Shown here: piece by piece, positions 26,279 through 36,608 of the stretch | Position numbering within the stretch: the stretch's first letter is position 1 | Layout: the number at the start of each line of letters is the position of its first letter | Assembly (NCBI RefSeq): GCF_019933155.2 | Contig: NZ_CP082944.1 | Coordinates: 1,552,001-1,616,000 of the forward strand | From: Metabacillus dongyingensis | GTDB taxonomy: Bacteria; Bacillota; Bacilli; Bacillales; Bacillaceae | Direction of reading: 5' to 3' | DNA: 64,000 bases | Program-made: the position numbers and the translations under genes | The notes under the pieces: model-generated | Told to the model about the DNA's origin: nothing | Seen by the model: the letters and a program-made list of their open reading frames with translations, nothing else | Databases searched by the model: none

Positions 26279-26428
26279 AATAATTCTCCTTTAGCTAACA
26301 AGGTAATAAAAAAGGTAAATAAAAAGAAATATTAATAGATATTTTACCATTAAAAACTAGAATCTGATTAGATGTTACCTTGCCCAAATCATAACATATT
26401 TATATTTCTAAAAATTCAGAAAACACAA

Positions 26429-26457
26429 TTGACGATAGATGGAAGCTGCTCTACAAT
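26429..26457 (+). promoter_or_regulatory. SigA-type promoter for acyl-CoA ligase gene
   Basis: TTGACG (26429-26434), 17-bp spacer, TACAAT (26452-26457). A cre-like TGAAAGCGTTTAAC lies just downstream at about 26506 but misses two consensus positions. Confidence 0.7.
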
Positions 26458-26534
26458 AAATGAAAGACTATAGTTTCTGACTATGGTTTGTTAAATCGGA
26501 TAAAATGAAAGCGTTTAACCAGGAGGGGGTTTGT

Positions 26535-28109
26535 ATGGATATTGTCGGGGATAAAAACTTGCGGGATTTATTAAATGAGAAAGTTGCCGCACATCGTGAT
26601 AAAACGTTTCTTATTTTTGAAGATAAAGAGGAACGAAAATATGGCTTTACTTATGGGGAATTTGCTGAGCGTGTAAACCGATTGAGTCAAGTATTCAACG
26701 ATTTTGGTGTAGAAAAAGGGAATCATGTGGCATTGCACCTTCCTAATAGTATGGATTTCATGACTTCATGGTTTGCTTTGGCCAGCATTGGAGCCATCAT
26801 GGTTCCAACAAATCCTTTATCCACTTCAAACGAAATGGAATATATCTTAGAACATTCAGAATCAGTCCTAATTATTACTGAGAAGGAACACTTGGATAAA
26901 ATTAATTGTATTCGTAAAAACTTGCCGAAACTTAAAGAAATATTGTTAGCCCGTTATGAAGGGGAGGATTTTGAAGGTCAAAATTTAAATAGGTTAATAG
27001 AGAACGCTAAACCAAATTATAAAACTTTCAAAATAGATTCAGAAGATCCAGCAGCAATGTTATACACATCTGGAACGACTTCTAAACCTAAAGGGGTTCA
27101 GGTTACTCACGCAAATTACATCTTTACAGGTGAAATGATGTCAAAGTCAATTCGTTTATCTCCGAATGATAGACAATTCATTGTTCTGCCTTTGTTTCAC
27201 GGAAATGCGCAATACTATTCGACAATGTCAGCTTTGGTGGTAGGCGCAAGTATCGCCATTACCGAGCGATTTAGCGCTTCTGGTTATTTCAAACAAGCAA
27301 GAAGGCTCAATGTGACAGTTGGTTCGCTGTTTGCTGCACCAATCAGGATGATTCTTGCACAAAATTACGATCCAAATGACATAAATCATTCATTAAGAAT
27401 AATCTGGTTTGCTCAAATGGTCTCGGAGGAACAATTAAAGAAATTTGAAGAAAAATATAAGGTTCCATTGTTACAGATGTATGGAATGACGGAAACAGTA
27501 GGCGTTCCATTAATGAATCCAATCGATGGAATACGTAAAAACATGAGTATGGGTAAACCGACGATCGGGTATGAGGTGAAAGTGGTGGATGATGATGGAA
27601 ATGATGTACATATAAAGGAGACAGGTCAAATCATTGTTAAAGGAATTTCAGGTCGCACGCTGATGAAAGGGTATTTTAAGAATCCTGAGGCAACTGCAGA
27701 AACACTGCGGGATGGCTGGTTATACACAGGGGATAATGCAAGGGTTGAAGAGGACGGTTATTTTTATTTTGTTGACAGGAAAAAAGATATGATTAAACGG
27801 GCCGGTGAAAATGTTGCGGCCAATGAGGTTGAAAGTATTTTAGCTGAACATCAAAGTGTATACGAGGCTGCAGTAATAGGCATACCCGATGACATTCGTG
27901 ATGAAGCAATAAAAGCATATGTTATTTTAAAAGAAAATTATGCAGGATCTGAGCAAGAGTTACTATCTTACTGCCGTGAACGTTTAGCAAAATTCAAAGT
28001 TCCAGATTCAATAGAGTTTATCGAGGAATTTCCGAGGACAGCAGTTGGAAAAGTGCAAAAGCATATTTTAAGGCAGAGACATAAAGAAAGCGGGAAGGCA
28101 CACTTATAA
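26535..28109 (+). CDS. AMP-forming acyl-CoA synthetase (CaiC-like)
   Basis: A 524-residue ANL-superfamily ligase that activates a carboxylic acid to its CoA thioester. The P-loop-like motif YTSGTTSKPKGVQ (about 174), the YGMTETVG motif (about 316), YTGDNARVEEDGYFYFVDRKKD in pieces (about 405-425) and the C-terminal Lys in PRTAVGKVQK (about 507) are all present. ATG 26535 follows aggaggggg; an in-frame ATG at 26505 has no site. Similarity to CaiC-type ligases is suggested by overall motif order; the acid is unknown. A MHS carrier follows, likely its importer. Confidence 0.88.
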   Translation: MDIVGDKNLRDLLNEKVAAHRDKTFLIFEDKEERKYGFTYGEFAERVNRLSQVFNDFGVEKGNHVALHLPNSMDFMTSWFALASIGAIMVPTNPLSTSNEMEYILEHSESVLIITEKEHLDKINCIRKNLPKLKEILLARYEGEDFEGQNLNRLIENAKPNYKTFKIDSEDPAAMLYTSGTTSKPKGVQVTHANYIFTGEMMSKSIRLSPNDRQFIVLPLFHGNAQYYSTMSALVVGASIAITERFSASGYFKQARRLNVTVGSLFAAPIRMILAQNYDPNDINHSLRIIWFAQMVSEEQLKKFEEKYKVPLLQMYGMTETVGVPLMNPIDGIRKNMSMGKPTIGYEVKVVDDDGNDVHIKETGQIIVKGISGRTLMKGYFKNPEATAETLRDGWLYTGDNARVEEDGYFYFVDRKKDMIKRAGENVAANEVESILAEHQSVYEAAVIGIPDDIRDEAIKAYVILKENYAGSEQELLSYCRERLAKFKVPDSIEFIEEFPRTAVGKVQKHILRQRHKESGKAHL

Positions 28110-28192
28110 ATGTTTTCTTATAAAAGCTTTTAAATTATCCGAATGTAAACGTTTTTGATCTGACTAAGTAAATGTCATAAGGGGGAATTAGC

Positions 28193-29500
28193 ATGAAAAA
28201 AAGCCGTGTTCTTTTTGCCAGCCTTGCTGGTTCGGTTATAGAGTGGTATGACTTCTATTTATATGGTACGGCAACTGGATTAGTATTTTCAACTCTCTTT
28301 TTTCCAAATCAGGATCCCGCGATATCACTCCTTATCGCTTTTGCTACCTTTGGAGCTGGATATGCTGCACGCCCGATAGGAAGTATCATTTTTGGACACA
28401 TGGGTGATAAGATTGGGCGAAAGGCTACACTTATGCTGACACTTATCGGTATGGGAGGGAGTTCCTTTCTAATTGGTTTACTTCCAACCTATGCCCAGGT
28501 CGGGTTGCTCGCCCCTATCCTGCTGGTGATCCTGAGGATTTTTCAAGGGATTGCCCTTGGCGGTGAATGGGGTGGAGCAGTCCTTTTAGCAACAGAGTAT
28601 GCTCCTAAAGGGGTTCGCGGATTATACGGTTCCATTCCCCAATTAGGTGTTCCATTAGGTTTGGTTGCAGGGTCCTTCAGTCTTACGTTTATAAGTTCAA
28701 TGACAACCGATGCTCAATTTTTAGCATGGGGATGGCGTATTCCCTTCCTGTTCAGCGCTGTGCTCATTGTTCTGGCACTTTGGATCAGGAGCGGTATAGA
28801 TGAGACTCCGGCTTTTCAGCAGCAAAAAGAGAGTGGAGAACTGTCAAAGGTGCCTATTATAGAGACCTTCCGCAACAACTGGAAAAGCGTTTTTCATGTG
28901 ATTGGACTTAAATTGGGTGACGGATTTTTTAATGTATTTCTTATGTCCTATGTTCTTGTCTTTGCAACGTCCTATTTGGGTTACTCACGCGATATTGCCC
29001 TGACCGCCCTGACAATAGGCTGTGCAACAATGATTATCACCATTCCTGCTGTTGGGTACCTATCTGACTTTATAGGCCGTAAAGTTATCTATATTGGCGG
29101 ATTAATTCTAATGTTCCTCTTTGCGGTTCCATACTTTACAATGATCGGGGAAGGTGCCATCTGGCTGTACTATTTCCAGGCAGCAATGCTCGGCATCATC
29201 TGGGCGGCGATTTTTTCAACTCAAGGAACCTTTTTCTCTGAGTTATTCCCTGCAAAAGTTCGATACACCGGTTTGTCAGTTGGGTATCAGATTGCAGCTG
29301 CTATTGTAGGGTTTGGACCTATGATTTGGACATCAATGGCAGAATCATACGGGCCATCACCGTGGGTTTTTGGCGGATTCATGATGTCGGGGATAGCTAT
29401 CTCCCTTGTCTTATGTATCTTTGCACCAGATACCAGGAAAATTTCCCGGTACGAAGATCGTGTGGATACGTTCGAATCAGACAAGACTCTTAATGTTTAA
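28193..29500 (+). CDS. MFS transporter, metabolite:H+ symporter (MHS) type
   Basis: A 435-residue 12-helix carrier. Diagnostic MHS segments: SVIEWYDFYLYGTATGLVF in the first helix, FGAGYAARPIGSIIFGHMGD (about 58-77) and RIFQGIALGGEWGGAVLLA (about 113). Relatives import shikimate, citrate, proline/betaine or other organic acids. ATG 28193 follows aaggggg. It lies 83 bp after the CoA ligase on the same strand; a supply-and-activate module for an organic acid is likely (inference). Confidence 0.9.
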   Translation: MKKSRVLFASLAGSVIEWYDFYLYGTATGLVFSTLFFPNQDPAISLLIAFATFGAGYAARPIGSIIFGHMGDKIGRKATLMLTLIGMGGSSFLIGLLPTYAQVGLLAPILLVILRIFQGIALGGEWGGAVLLATEYAPKGVRGLYGSIPQLGVPLGLVAGSFSLTFISSMTTDAQFLAWGWRIPFLFSAVLIVLALWIRSGIDETPAFQQQKESGELSKVPIIETFRNNWKSVFHVIGLKLGDGFFNVFLMSYVLVFATSYLGYSRDIALTALTIGCATMIITIPAVGYLSDFIGRKVIYIGGLILMFLFAVPYFTMIGEGAIWLYYFQAAMLGIIWAAIFSTQGTFFSELFPAKVRYTGLSVGYQIAAAIVGFGPMIWTSMAESYGPSPWVFGGFMMSGIAISLVLCIFAPDTRKISRYEDRVDTFESDKTLNV

Positions 29501-29588
29501 TTTTATTCAGGAAACCCCCAAAAAAATGGGGGGGAACCTGAAATCACACGGTATTTAGCACCTGGAATAGCATTAGAATTCCAATTCG

Positions 29589-29613
29589 CACCGCTTTTAG
29601 CGGTGTTTTTTTT
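29589..29613 (+). terminator. Intrinsic terminator downstream of MHS carrier
   Basis: CACCGC (29589-29594), loop TTTTA, GCGGTG (29600-29605), then eight T. Confidence 0.88.
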
Positions 29614-29654
29614 GCATAATAAAACTCAGCTCATTGTTGAACTGAGTTAATAAG

Positions 29655-29687
29655 TTATTCCATTATAGCCCCCCTATAATGGAATAA
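29655..29687. repeat. Perfect 14-bp palindromic hairpin with CCCCC loop
   Basis: TTATTCCATTATAG (29655-29668) and CTATAATGGAATAA (29674-29687) pair without mismatch around a loop of C residues. Parts of the motif (CTTTAATGGAATA) recur near 31727 and 33970 in degenerate form, suggesting a dispersed palindromic element. Confidence 0.8.
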
Positions 29688-29886
29688 TATGGCCTCTGTC
29701 CTAAAAAATGCCGCCTTAAAGACAGCTCCACTCTTCAGCTAATGCCCCCGATTGCTGAATATTGCATTCCATCATACCTTTTGGGATTTTTAACGTAAGC
29801 CCACAGACAGTCTGGAATATTCAGAGAATGCTGTCGGGTAAGTGGTTGTATTGAAGGATGTGCTGATAAAAATTAACGCATTTTAA

Positions 29887-29911
29887 AAAGCGTGGCAATA
29901 GGCCACGCTTT
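29887..29911 (-). terminator. Terminator of the CWB2 gene (minus strand)
   Basis: AAAGCGTGGC and GCCACGCTTT form a 10-bp stem; on the minus strand the stem is followed by TTTTAAAA. Confidence 0.85.
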
Positions 29912-29915
29912 CCAT

Positions 29916-31349
29916 CTATTCTGCAAATAATTGATCGATTGCACTTTGTGGAAGAGCTGTCTCTCCTCCAAGGATATAGTAGACGTACATTTGGTCCATA
30001 TATTTTTCTACTGTCGTTTTGGTAGCTATGTTCGCTTTAGCCGGATTTGTCAAAATGACAGGACTGGAATATTGAGCTGCAAGAGCAGATCCTGCTAATG
30101 CATCAGGATAATTAGTGCCAGTTGCGAAATAAGTGAAAAACGTATCAATGTCTTCAATAAACGTATCAATGATTTTACTGTTTGTCGCGTAACGGTCTGC
30201 ACCGCTGATTCGTTTTACTCCGGGCAGTTTTTTCGCAGCCGCATCTGAAATAGCATTAACTCCTCCGATAACATAGCTTCTTTCTACATCCCAATTATTA
30301 ATAAAGGTTGAAACTGCGCCTGGTACTGAATCTTTCCTAGAAAGAAGAATTGGCATTTCCAATTGAGCAGCAATCGGAGCTATTGATAAAGCATCAGCGA
30401 AGTTGCCTCCTGTTGCAACTACAACCGCACCTGCTCCAATTTCATCTGCAATTTTCACAGAAGTCGAATACCTGTCAGTACCGCTTAGTCTAGTTACTTT
30501 AATCCCCATATTCATAACCTGTTTTTCAACATCTGCTGAAACAGCACTTGTGCCTCCAACGATGAATACTTTGGATACGCCTAAACGAACAAGCTCATTT
30601 TTAACAACTGCTGGCAGGGATGCTTGCCTTGTCAGCAGCAATGGTGCACCGTAGCGGTATGCAAGCGGAGTTGCACTGAGGGCATCAGGAAAGTTTGCTC
30701 CAGTCGCTAAGACAGCCGTTTCAGCTTCTCCGTCCAACCACCCGTCCTGTGAGATTTTGACTGATGTTTCATAGCGGTCTTCGCCGGCGAGTCTTTCAAA
30801 TGATTGTCCATACCCGTAAACATCATGAAAGATTGCATAATTTTCATTAAGAACAGTTGAATAGGAATTCGTGACTTCCAAATAGTAGGTTCCAGGTGTA
30901 AGAACGCTCTCAATGCTTTGCAGATCATATCCATCCTCACTGAACAAAGTGCTCTTTGCTACTTCTTCTCCATCTGATGAAAGTACACGTATTTTAAGTG
31001 TTTGTTCTCTTTGATTCTGAGTATATGCAACGAGAGAATAATCTTCTTCATCTTTTAATGTGAATTTATAAAGATCAATATCCTTTCCATTATTAACAGA
31101 CTGGTTGTGACTGCTTCCAGACAAAAAATACCCAGTCTCTACAGGAGTGGCTTTTGCGAAAGTATCGTTTGGCTCATCTTCATAATAAGTTCCTTCATCT
31201 TCATTAAATCCAAATAGTTTCATTTCATGTGTCTGATGCTGCTGCAAAGCTGACCATTTTTCTGCCAATGCTGTTTTTCCCTCTGCAAAACCCTGCCCCA
31301 CAGGTAGTGCAAGAAAGAGTCCGCAGGCTAACAATAATTCTTTTTTCAT
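29916..31349 (-). CDS. Secreted cell-wall-binding protein with three CWB2 repeats
   Basis: A 477-residue exported protein. The signal peptide MKKELLLACGLFLALPVG ends about residue 22. Residues 60-170 look like a bacterial pre-peptidase (PPC) beta-sandwich (YYEDEPNDTFAKATPVETG; LTPGTYYLEVTN). Three CWB2 repeats follow, each opening with R-(L/I)-(A/S)-G-x-DRY-x-T (about 186, 284, 377). CWB2 domains anchor proteins to cell-wall polymers, as in LytB/LytC of Bacillus. No catalytic domain is visible. A terminator follows at 29887. A decayed paralogue lies directly upstream (31515). Confidence 0.9.
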   Translation of the reverse strand: MKKELLLACGLFLALPVGQGFAEGKTALAEKWSALQQHQTHEMKLFGFNEDEGTYYEDEPNDTFAKATPVETGYFLSGSSHNQSVNNGKDIDLYKFTLKDEEDYSLVAYTQNQREQTLKIRVLSSDGEEVAKSTLFSEDGYDLQSIESVLTPGTYYLEVTNSYSTVLNENYAIFHDVYGYGQSFERLAGEDRYETSVKISQDGWLDGEAETAVLATGANFPDALSATPLAYRYGAPLLLTRQASLPAVVKNELVRLGVSKVFIVGGTSAVSADVEKQVMNMGIKVTRLSGTDRYSTSVKIADEIGAGAVVVATGGNFADALSIAPIAAQLEMPILLSRKDSVPGAVSTFINNWDVERSYVIGGVNAISDAAAKKLPGVKRISGADRYATNSKIIDTFIEDIDTFFTYFATGTNYPDALAGSALAAQYSSPVILTNPAKANIATKTTVEKYMDQMYVYYILGGETALPQSAIDQLFAE

Positions 31350-31479
31350 AGTATCCCCCTGAATATATGTATTAAATCTACTAGATTATAACTCCTAATC
31401 CATTCAAATGTAATAGTTGTTTACTATTTTATGGTAATACATAACTCTATTTATTTCGACTTTTTTTGACATAAACAAA

Positions 31480-31499
31480 GCCCTGACAAAAGTCAGGGC
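31480..31499 (-). terminator. Hairpin/terminator on minus strand after CWB2 pseudogene
   Basis: GCCCTGAC-AAAA-GTCAGGGC, an 8-bp perfect stem; on the minus strand it is followed by TTTGTTTA. Confidence 0.7.
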
Positions 31500-31514
31500 C
31501 TGCATGTGCTGGTC

Positions 31515-31680
31515 CTATTCAGATAATGAAAGGATTGAGTCTTCCGGTAAAGTAGTTTCACCGCCGATGATGTAATACATTTCAGCTGAGTCAGTATACG
31601 AAGCAAGTGTATCTTTCGTTGTTTGCTCTGCTCCAGCTGGGTTTATAAGGTTCGTAGTTGCATTTTTTAGCTGCAAGTAC
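31515..31680 (-). pseudogene. C-terminal remnant of a second CWB2 cell-wall protein
   Basis: On the minus strand the frame ending TAG 31515-31517 reads NLINPAGAEQTTKDTLASY, then MYYIIGGETTLPEDSI-LSLSE. This aligns with the end of the gene at 29916 (NPAKANIATKTTVEKYMDQ... YYILGGETALPQSAIDQLFAE). Upstream of about 31680 no CWB2 sequence remains and no start is visible, so only the last 55 or so codons survive. Confidence 0.8.
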
Positions 31681-31787
31681 AGACGGAAGTATTTCCTTTA
31701 TTTCACTGCTTTATTCAACTAACGTCCCCTTTAATGGAATAACTACAATATGCCCACAGTCCTAAAATTGTTCAACTTACAATTCTT

Positions 31788-31816
31788 CTTTAACTAACGC
31801 TACCCGTTAGTTAAAG
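31788..31816. repeat. 12-bp perfect palindromic hairpin
   Basis: CTTTAACTAACG (31788-31799), loop CTACC, CGTTAGTTAAAG (31805-31816). No T run. The region 31681-32077 around it contains no recognisable gene. Confidence 0.8.
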
Positions 31817-32077
31817 TACAATCCTACACAATCTTATTCTCTCCCGTTTGCTGAAAAACAGTAGAAATCGTTTAACATGCACGCCAACTATAAAAAGCAA
31901 ATTAACCTCTTCTTGCATAGCGTATTGGATTCCAGTACTATGATTATCGAATCGGAGGCGTTTATTATGACAAATTACAGAACTGGGTTGAAACATATTT
32001 AATCAGGGGAAGAATCACCTACTGATCCAAAAACTGTGACTTCTTCTTTTAATAAATGAAGAGAGAGGTTTCATTTA

Positions 32078-32587
32078 ATGAAAAACAGTTCATTAAAATT
32101 CTACGATTATCATATTTGGGCAAATAATAAAGTTTTTGCTCATTTGCAAACATTGCCTCAAAACGTTACAACCGAAGAAGTTACTAGCGTATTCGCATCA
32201 ATAAAAGATACTTTGGTTCATATGTACGTTGTTGATCACGGATGGCTTTCTACTATATTAAGGGATGAAAGTTCCGATATTGATGAGATGAAGGAAAGAG
32301 TGATAGTTTTAGCAGAATCAGCTCAAAAACAAGATATTACTGGTTTGCAAAAATTATATGACGATTTATATTTAGAATTTAGACAAGCTTTCAATGAAAT
32401 CAATGACTTTGATCAAATTGAATCCATCTTTTTTGGTCAATTGGATTGTTCGTACCATGATATGATTACGCACATTGTCAATCATGGAACTTATCACAGA
32501 GGAAATATAACGGCTATGTTAAGACAACTTGGATTTACTGGCTGCAATACAGACTATGGTGCATTTCTTTTCGAACAACAAAAATAG
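32078..32587 (+). CDS. DinB/YfiT-like four-helix-bundle metalloprotein
   Basis: A 169-residue cytoplasmic protein. DinB-fold features are the opening LKFYDYHIWANNKVFAHL, the first metal His in VHMYVVDHGWLSTIL (about 55) and the closing motif MITHIVNHGTYHRGNITAML (about 129-148), giving the His triad. DinB-family members are damage-inducible or thiol-dependent transferases; the substrate is unknown. Start ATG 32078 follows agagagg. It stands alone in a decayed area. Confidence 0.87.
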   Translation: MKNSSLKFYDYHIWANNKVFAHLQTLPQNVTTEEVTSVFASIKDTLVHMYVVDHGWLSTILRDESSDIDEMKERVIVLAESAQKQDITGLQKLYDDLYLEFRQAFNEINDFDQIESIFFGQLDCSYHDMITHIVNHGTYHRGNITAMLRQLGFTGCNTDYGAFLFEQQK

Positions 32588-32938
32588 TTACAAAGGGAGC
32601 TGCTTTTTGAGTAGTGCTTTTTTAGCTTCAATTTTCCACTAGTGTATTGTCAGTTGTATAGTAAAACGAAACATAAATTTAAATGCGCATCTACAACCAA
32701 AAATTAACTTTCGTTATTGAACTAATCTGCCCCTTTAGCTCCATAAGAAAAAGAGCTGCCAAAGCAACTCCCTTATTTAAGTGGGTTGATGTGGAATACA
32801 CCAATCGAATCCTTCTTTTTATAGATGCGAGTAACATTCTTTAAAACTGTTACGAATTTATATGTTACTCCATTTAAGTTTCCTGCACGGTAAGCGAACT
32901 ACTTATATTAATACGAGTCTTTTCCGTCTATGCTTGAA
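32588..32938. other. Gene-free region
   Basis: AT-rich with no frame of coding character. The only structured element is a hairpin at 32753-32770 that fits a terminator for the minus-strand aminopeptidase gene. Confidence 0.6.
32753..32770 (-). terminator. Probable terminator for methionine aminopeptidase (minus strand)
   Basis: On the minus strand GAGTTGC and GCAGCTC pair (one G-U) around a short loop and are followed by TTTTTCTT. It is 169 bp beyond the stop codon. Confidence 0.6.
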
Positions 32939-34188
<1,250 letters not shown>

Positions 34189-34884
34189 ATGCACGGTAAC
34201 AGGCTGTCAGACATAAAAAAACAGGATTGGCAAGCGTTTGAAATACTTGAGCACTACCCAAAATTACAGCAATATTGCCAGTTTCTGACCCAAAATAAAC
34301 ATGACGGGGAAGATGTAGCCCAGGATGTTATGCTAAAAGCGATTCTTAAATACGAGCAAGAGAAAATAAGTTCTGCCCTTTTGAATAAAATGGCGTACAA
34401 TCACTGGGTCGATTTGATTCGAAAAAGGAAAAAAGAATCTCTTGGCGAGCTTCCTGAGCTGAGTGCAAGGGATCATGCAGCACGATTGAATGAACTTTCA
34501 GAAATGATTGATCATTTAGTGGAGAAGTGTACTCCAAAGCAAGCCGTTCTTTTTCTCCTGAAAGAAGGATTTCAATATCAGGCCAAAGAGCTTGCAGAAA
34601 TGCTTGAGACGTCCGAGACTTCGATTAAATCCGCTTTGTTCCGTGCAAAGAAACGGTTAGCGAAGGATAAGGATGAGGCTGATTCTTACTGGGACGAGGA
34701 AGAACGCGAGCTGCTTTCTGATTTGATGTATACCTCCCTGCAGTTTCAGGACCCATCTCCTTTGCTTCAGGCATTGCCGGAAATTCTTACATTTGATGGT
34801 ACTGACAGCCCTGCGCTCACACTTGCAAGTGTGCGCCCTTTACCGAGCTTCTCTTCTTCGGCCTCTCTGTGCATGGCTGCATAG
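34189..34884 (+). CDS. Sigma-70 family (ECF-like) RNA polymerase sigma factor
   Basis: A 231-residue sigma factor. Region 2 includes DGEDVAQDVMLKAILKY and the region 2.4-like MAYNHWVDLIRKRKKES (about 45-85). Region 4 includes FQYQAKELAEMLETSETSIK-SALFRAKKRL (about 127-157). The C-terminal 70 residues are acidic and then Ser/Pro-rich, unlike ordinary ECF factors. ATG 34189 follows aaaggagtgag. The ClpP paralogue begins 30 bp later and no anti-sigma gene is adjacent; proteolysis-linked control is possible (inference). Confidence 0.85.
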   Translation: MHGNRLSDIKKQDWQAFEILEHYPKLQQYCQFLTQNKHDGEDVAQDVMLKAILKYEQEKISSALLNKMAYNHWVDLIRKRKKESLGELPELSARDHAARLNELSEMIDHLVEKCTPKQAVLFLLKEGFQYQAKELAEMLETSETSIKSALFRAKKRLAKDKDEADSYWDEEERELLSDLMYTSLQFQDPSPLLQALPEILTFDGTDSPALTLASVRPLPSFSSSASLCMAA

Positions 34885-34914
34885 CCTGCTAAATCGAAAA
34901 GAGGAGGAACTCCA

Positions 34915-35496
34915 ATGAGTACGATTCCATATGTCATTGAACAGTCAGGGCGCGGAGAGCGTTCCTATGATATTTACTCGCGCCTATTGAAGGACCGCAT
35001 TATCATGATCGGTGATGAAATTAATGATCATGTAGCAAACGTAGTTGTCGCCCAGCTCCTGTTTTTGGCGGCAGAAGATAACGAAAAAGACATATCCATT
35101 TATATAAACAGTCCTGGTGGATCAATTACGGCGGGGTTCGCAATTTTTGACACCATGCAATATATCAAGCCGGATGTCAGGACCATCTGCACAGGCATGG
35201 CCGCTTCATTCGGAGCGATGCTGCTGTTAGCTGGAACCAAAGGAAAGCGGTTTGCGCTCCCAAACAGCGAAATCATGATCCATCAGCCGCTTGGAGGTGC
35301 ACGCGGCCAGGCCACTGAAATTGAAATATCCGCCCGCCGCATCCTGAAGCTTCGTGAGCACATCAATAAGATCATCGCTGAACGCACAGGTCAGTCCGTT
35401 GAAAAAGTAGCAAGAGATTCTGACCGTGATTATTACATGAGTGCTGCTGAAGCGAAAGAATACGGGATTATTGATGAGATAATTGTTTCGAGATAA
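34915..35496 (+). CDS. ClpP-family serine protease (paralogue)
   Basis: A 193-residue Clp proteolytic subunit. The catalytic triad Ser98 (GMAASFGAM), His123 (MIHQPLGG) and Asp172 (SDRDYYMSA) is complete, and the N-terminal processing region and [12 protein letters not shown] oxyanion segment are normal. It differs from the usual Bacillus ClpP N-terminus ([18 protein letters not shown] is close but the body diverges). ATG 34915 follows aagaggagg. It shares an operon with the sigma factor at 34189, and a terminator follows at 35503. It is probably a second ClpP rather than the housekeeping gene. Confidence 0.92.
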   Translation: MSTIPYVIEQSGRGERSYDIYSRLLKDRIIMIGDEINDHVANVVVAQLLFLAAEDNEKDISIYINSPGGSITAGFAIFDTMQYIKPDVRTICTGMAASFGAMLLLAGTKGKRFALPNSEIMIHQPLGGARGQATEIEISARRILKLREHINKIIAERTGQSVEKVARDSDRDYYMSAAEAKEYGIIDEIIVSR

Positions 35497-35502
35497 GAAG
35501 AG

Positions 35503-35545
35503 AGATACATGACTGCCTATGGGGCGATCATGTATCTTTTTTTTT
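35503..35545 (+). terminator. Intrinsic terminator of sigma-clpP operon
   Basis: AGATACATGA (35503-35512) pairs with TCATGTATCT (35528-35537), followed by nine T. Confidence 0.93.
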
Positions 35546-35612
35546 GAATATATTGAACTTTACGATTGCCAATTGTAAATTAAAGATAAATTCATTTTAT
35601 GGAGGAGATTAA

Positions 35613-36065
35613 ATGATGTTAAAAATAGTAAAAACAAATGGCAAGAATCAAGATTTTAGAATGCTGGTCAACCAATTAGATTCCGACCTCAACGAAAGGT
35701 ATGGCGACCTGCAGCAGGAATACGATCAGCACAATAAACTGGATCATATCCATGATGTAATCGTCATTTACAAAAACGATGTTCCTGTGGCCTGCGGCGC
35801 CTTCAAAGAATACGATCGTGAAACGATTGAATTAAAACGTATTTTCGTAGGAAAAGAGAATAGAAGACAAGGGTTATCAAAATTAATCATCAGGGAGCTG
35901 GAAAAAGCAGGAGATGAAAAAGGGTATTCATACGCCGTGCTTGAAACGGGAACCAAGCAGCATGAGGCCATTCATTTATATATAAATGCCGGATATTCTG
36001 AAATCCCAAATTACGGACCTTATATAGGAATGGAAAACAGCATTTGTATGAAGAAAATGATATGA
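35613..36065 (+). CDS. GNAT family N-acetyltransferase
   Basis: A 150-residue acetyl-CoA-dependent transferase. The CoA pyrophosphate loop appears as VGKENRRQGLSKLIIRELEK (Q/RxxGxG/S variant, about 82-101), preceded by ETIELKRIFV, and followed by YAVLETGTKQHEAIHLY-INAGYSEIPNYGPY, typical of YjgM/YhfR-like members. Starts ATG 35613 or ATG 35616, both after ggaggag. The substrate is unknown. It stands alone after the clpP terminator. Confidence 0.88.
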   Translation: MMLKIVKTNGKNQDFRMLVNQLDSDLNERYGDLQQEYDQHNKLDHIHDVIVIYKNDVPVACGAFKEYDRETIELKRIFVGKENRRQGLSKLIIRELEKAGDEKGYSYAVLETGTKQHEAIHLYINAGYSEIPNYGPYIGMENSICMKKMI

Positions 36066-36230
36066 GGTTTTCAACACACTAAACATTACAATTGCTTATA
36101 TGTATAATTCCTTGTTTTGGTGAATGTTTGTCAAACATCTCATTCTTTTTCCTTGCAGACGTTTACACTCACCTTAATGTAATACCCCCGATCGGATCAT
36201 GATTCATTTTAATAAAAAGGAGGAAGAATA

Positions 36231-36608
36231 ATGAACTCACATCTAAAAGAACATTTAAAAGAATTAGAGAAAAGCCATACAAGTCTAGAAGTGCGGAAAA
36301 GCCGTGAAAAACTGAACAAGATACTTGCGGATGATTTCTTTGAAATAGGCAGTTCTGGTTATATGTTTGATAAAAAAGAATGTCTGGAAAGCGGAGTAAT
36401 GTTGACAGAGATGACTTTACATAATTACGAAATTTATCCTTTAGCTTCGGATGTTGTATTATCCACCTATTTTATAAACGATAAAACCAGAAAGCGAAAT
36501 ACACTTCGCAGCTCAATCTGGAAATTGATCGACGGCAGGTGGCAATTGTTTTTCCATCAAGGTACTATAACCGATTTGCAGGTAAATGATGTTGAAAAAG
36601 GATACTGA
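36231..36608 (+). CDS. DUF4440 / SnoaL-like protein
   Basis: A 125-residue protein with the NTF2-like alpha-beta fold. LNKILADDFFEIGSSGYMFD (about 30-49) and RSSIWKLIDGRWQLFFHQGT (about 93-112) are the two standard DUF4440 blocks. ATG 36231 follows aaggagg. Members are often small ligand-binding or steroid-isomerase-like proteins without assigned function. Another SnoaL-like protein of different sequence lies at 38091. Confidence 0.8.
   Translation: MNSHLKEHLKELEKSHTSLEVRKSREKLNKILADDFFEIGSSGYMFDKKECLESGVMLTEMTLHNYEIYPLASDVVLSTYFINDKTRKRNTLRSSIWKLIDGRWQLFFHQGTITDLQVNDVEKGY

Larger units (their letters stand above)
29501..29915. other. Gene-free region with stem-loops
   Basis: No gene seen. 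It holds a terminator (29589-29613), an inverted repeat AACTCAG/CTGAGTT (about 29622-29648), a perfect 14-bp hairpin (29655-29687) and the CWB2 gene terminator (29887-29911). CAGG/CCTG flanking CCCCC/GGGGG near 29511-29543 forms another, weaker stem. Confidence 0.7.

Noticed and set aside
28143..28158. cre-like site ATGTAAACGTTTTTGA before the MHS carrier
   Set aside because: Misses the conserved C in the right half; CcpA control cannot be claimed.
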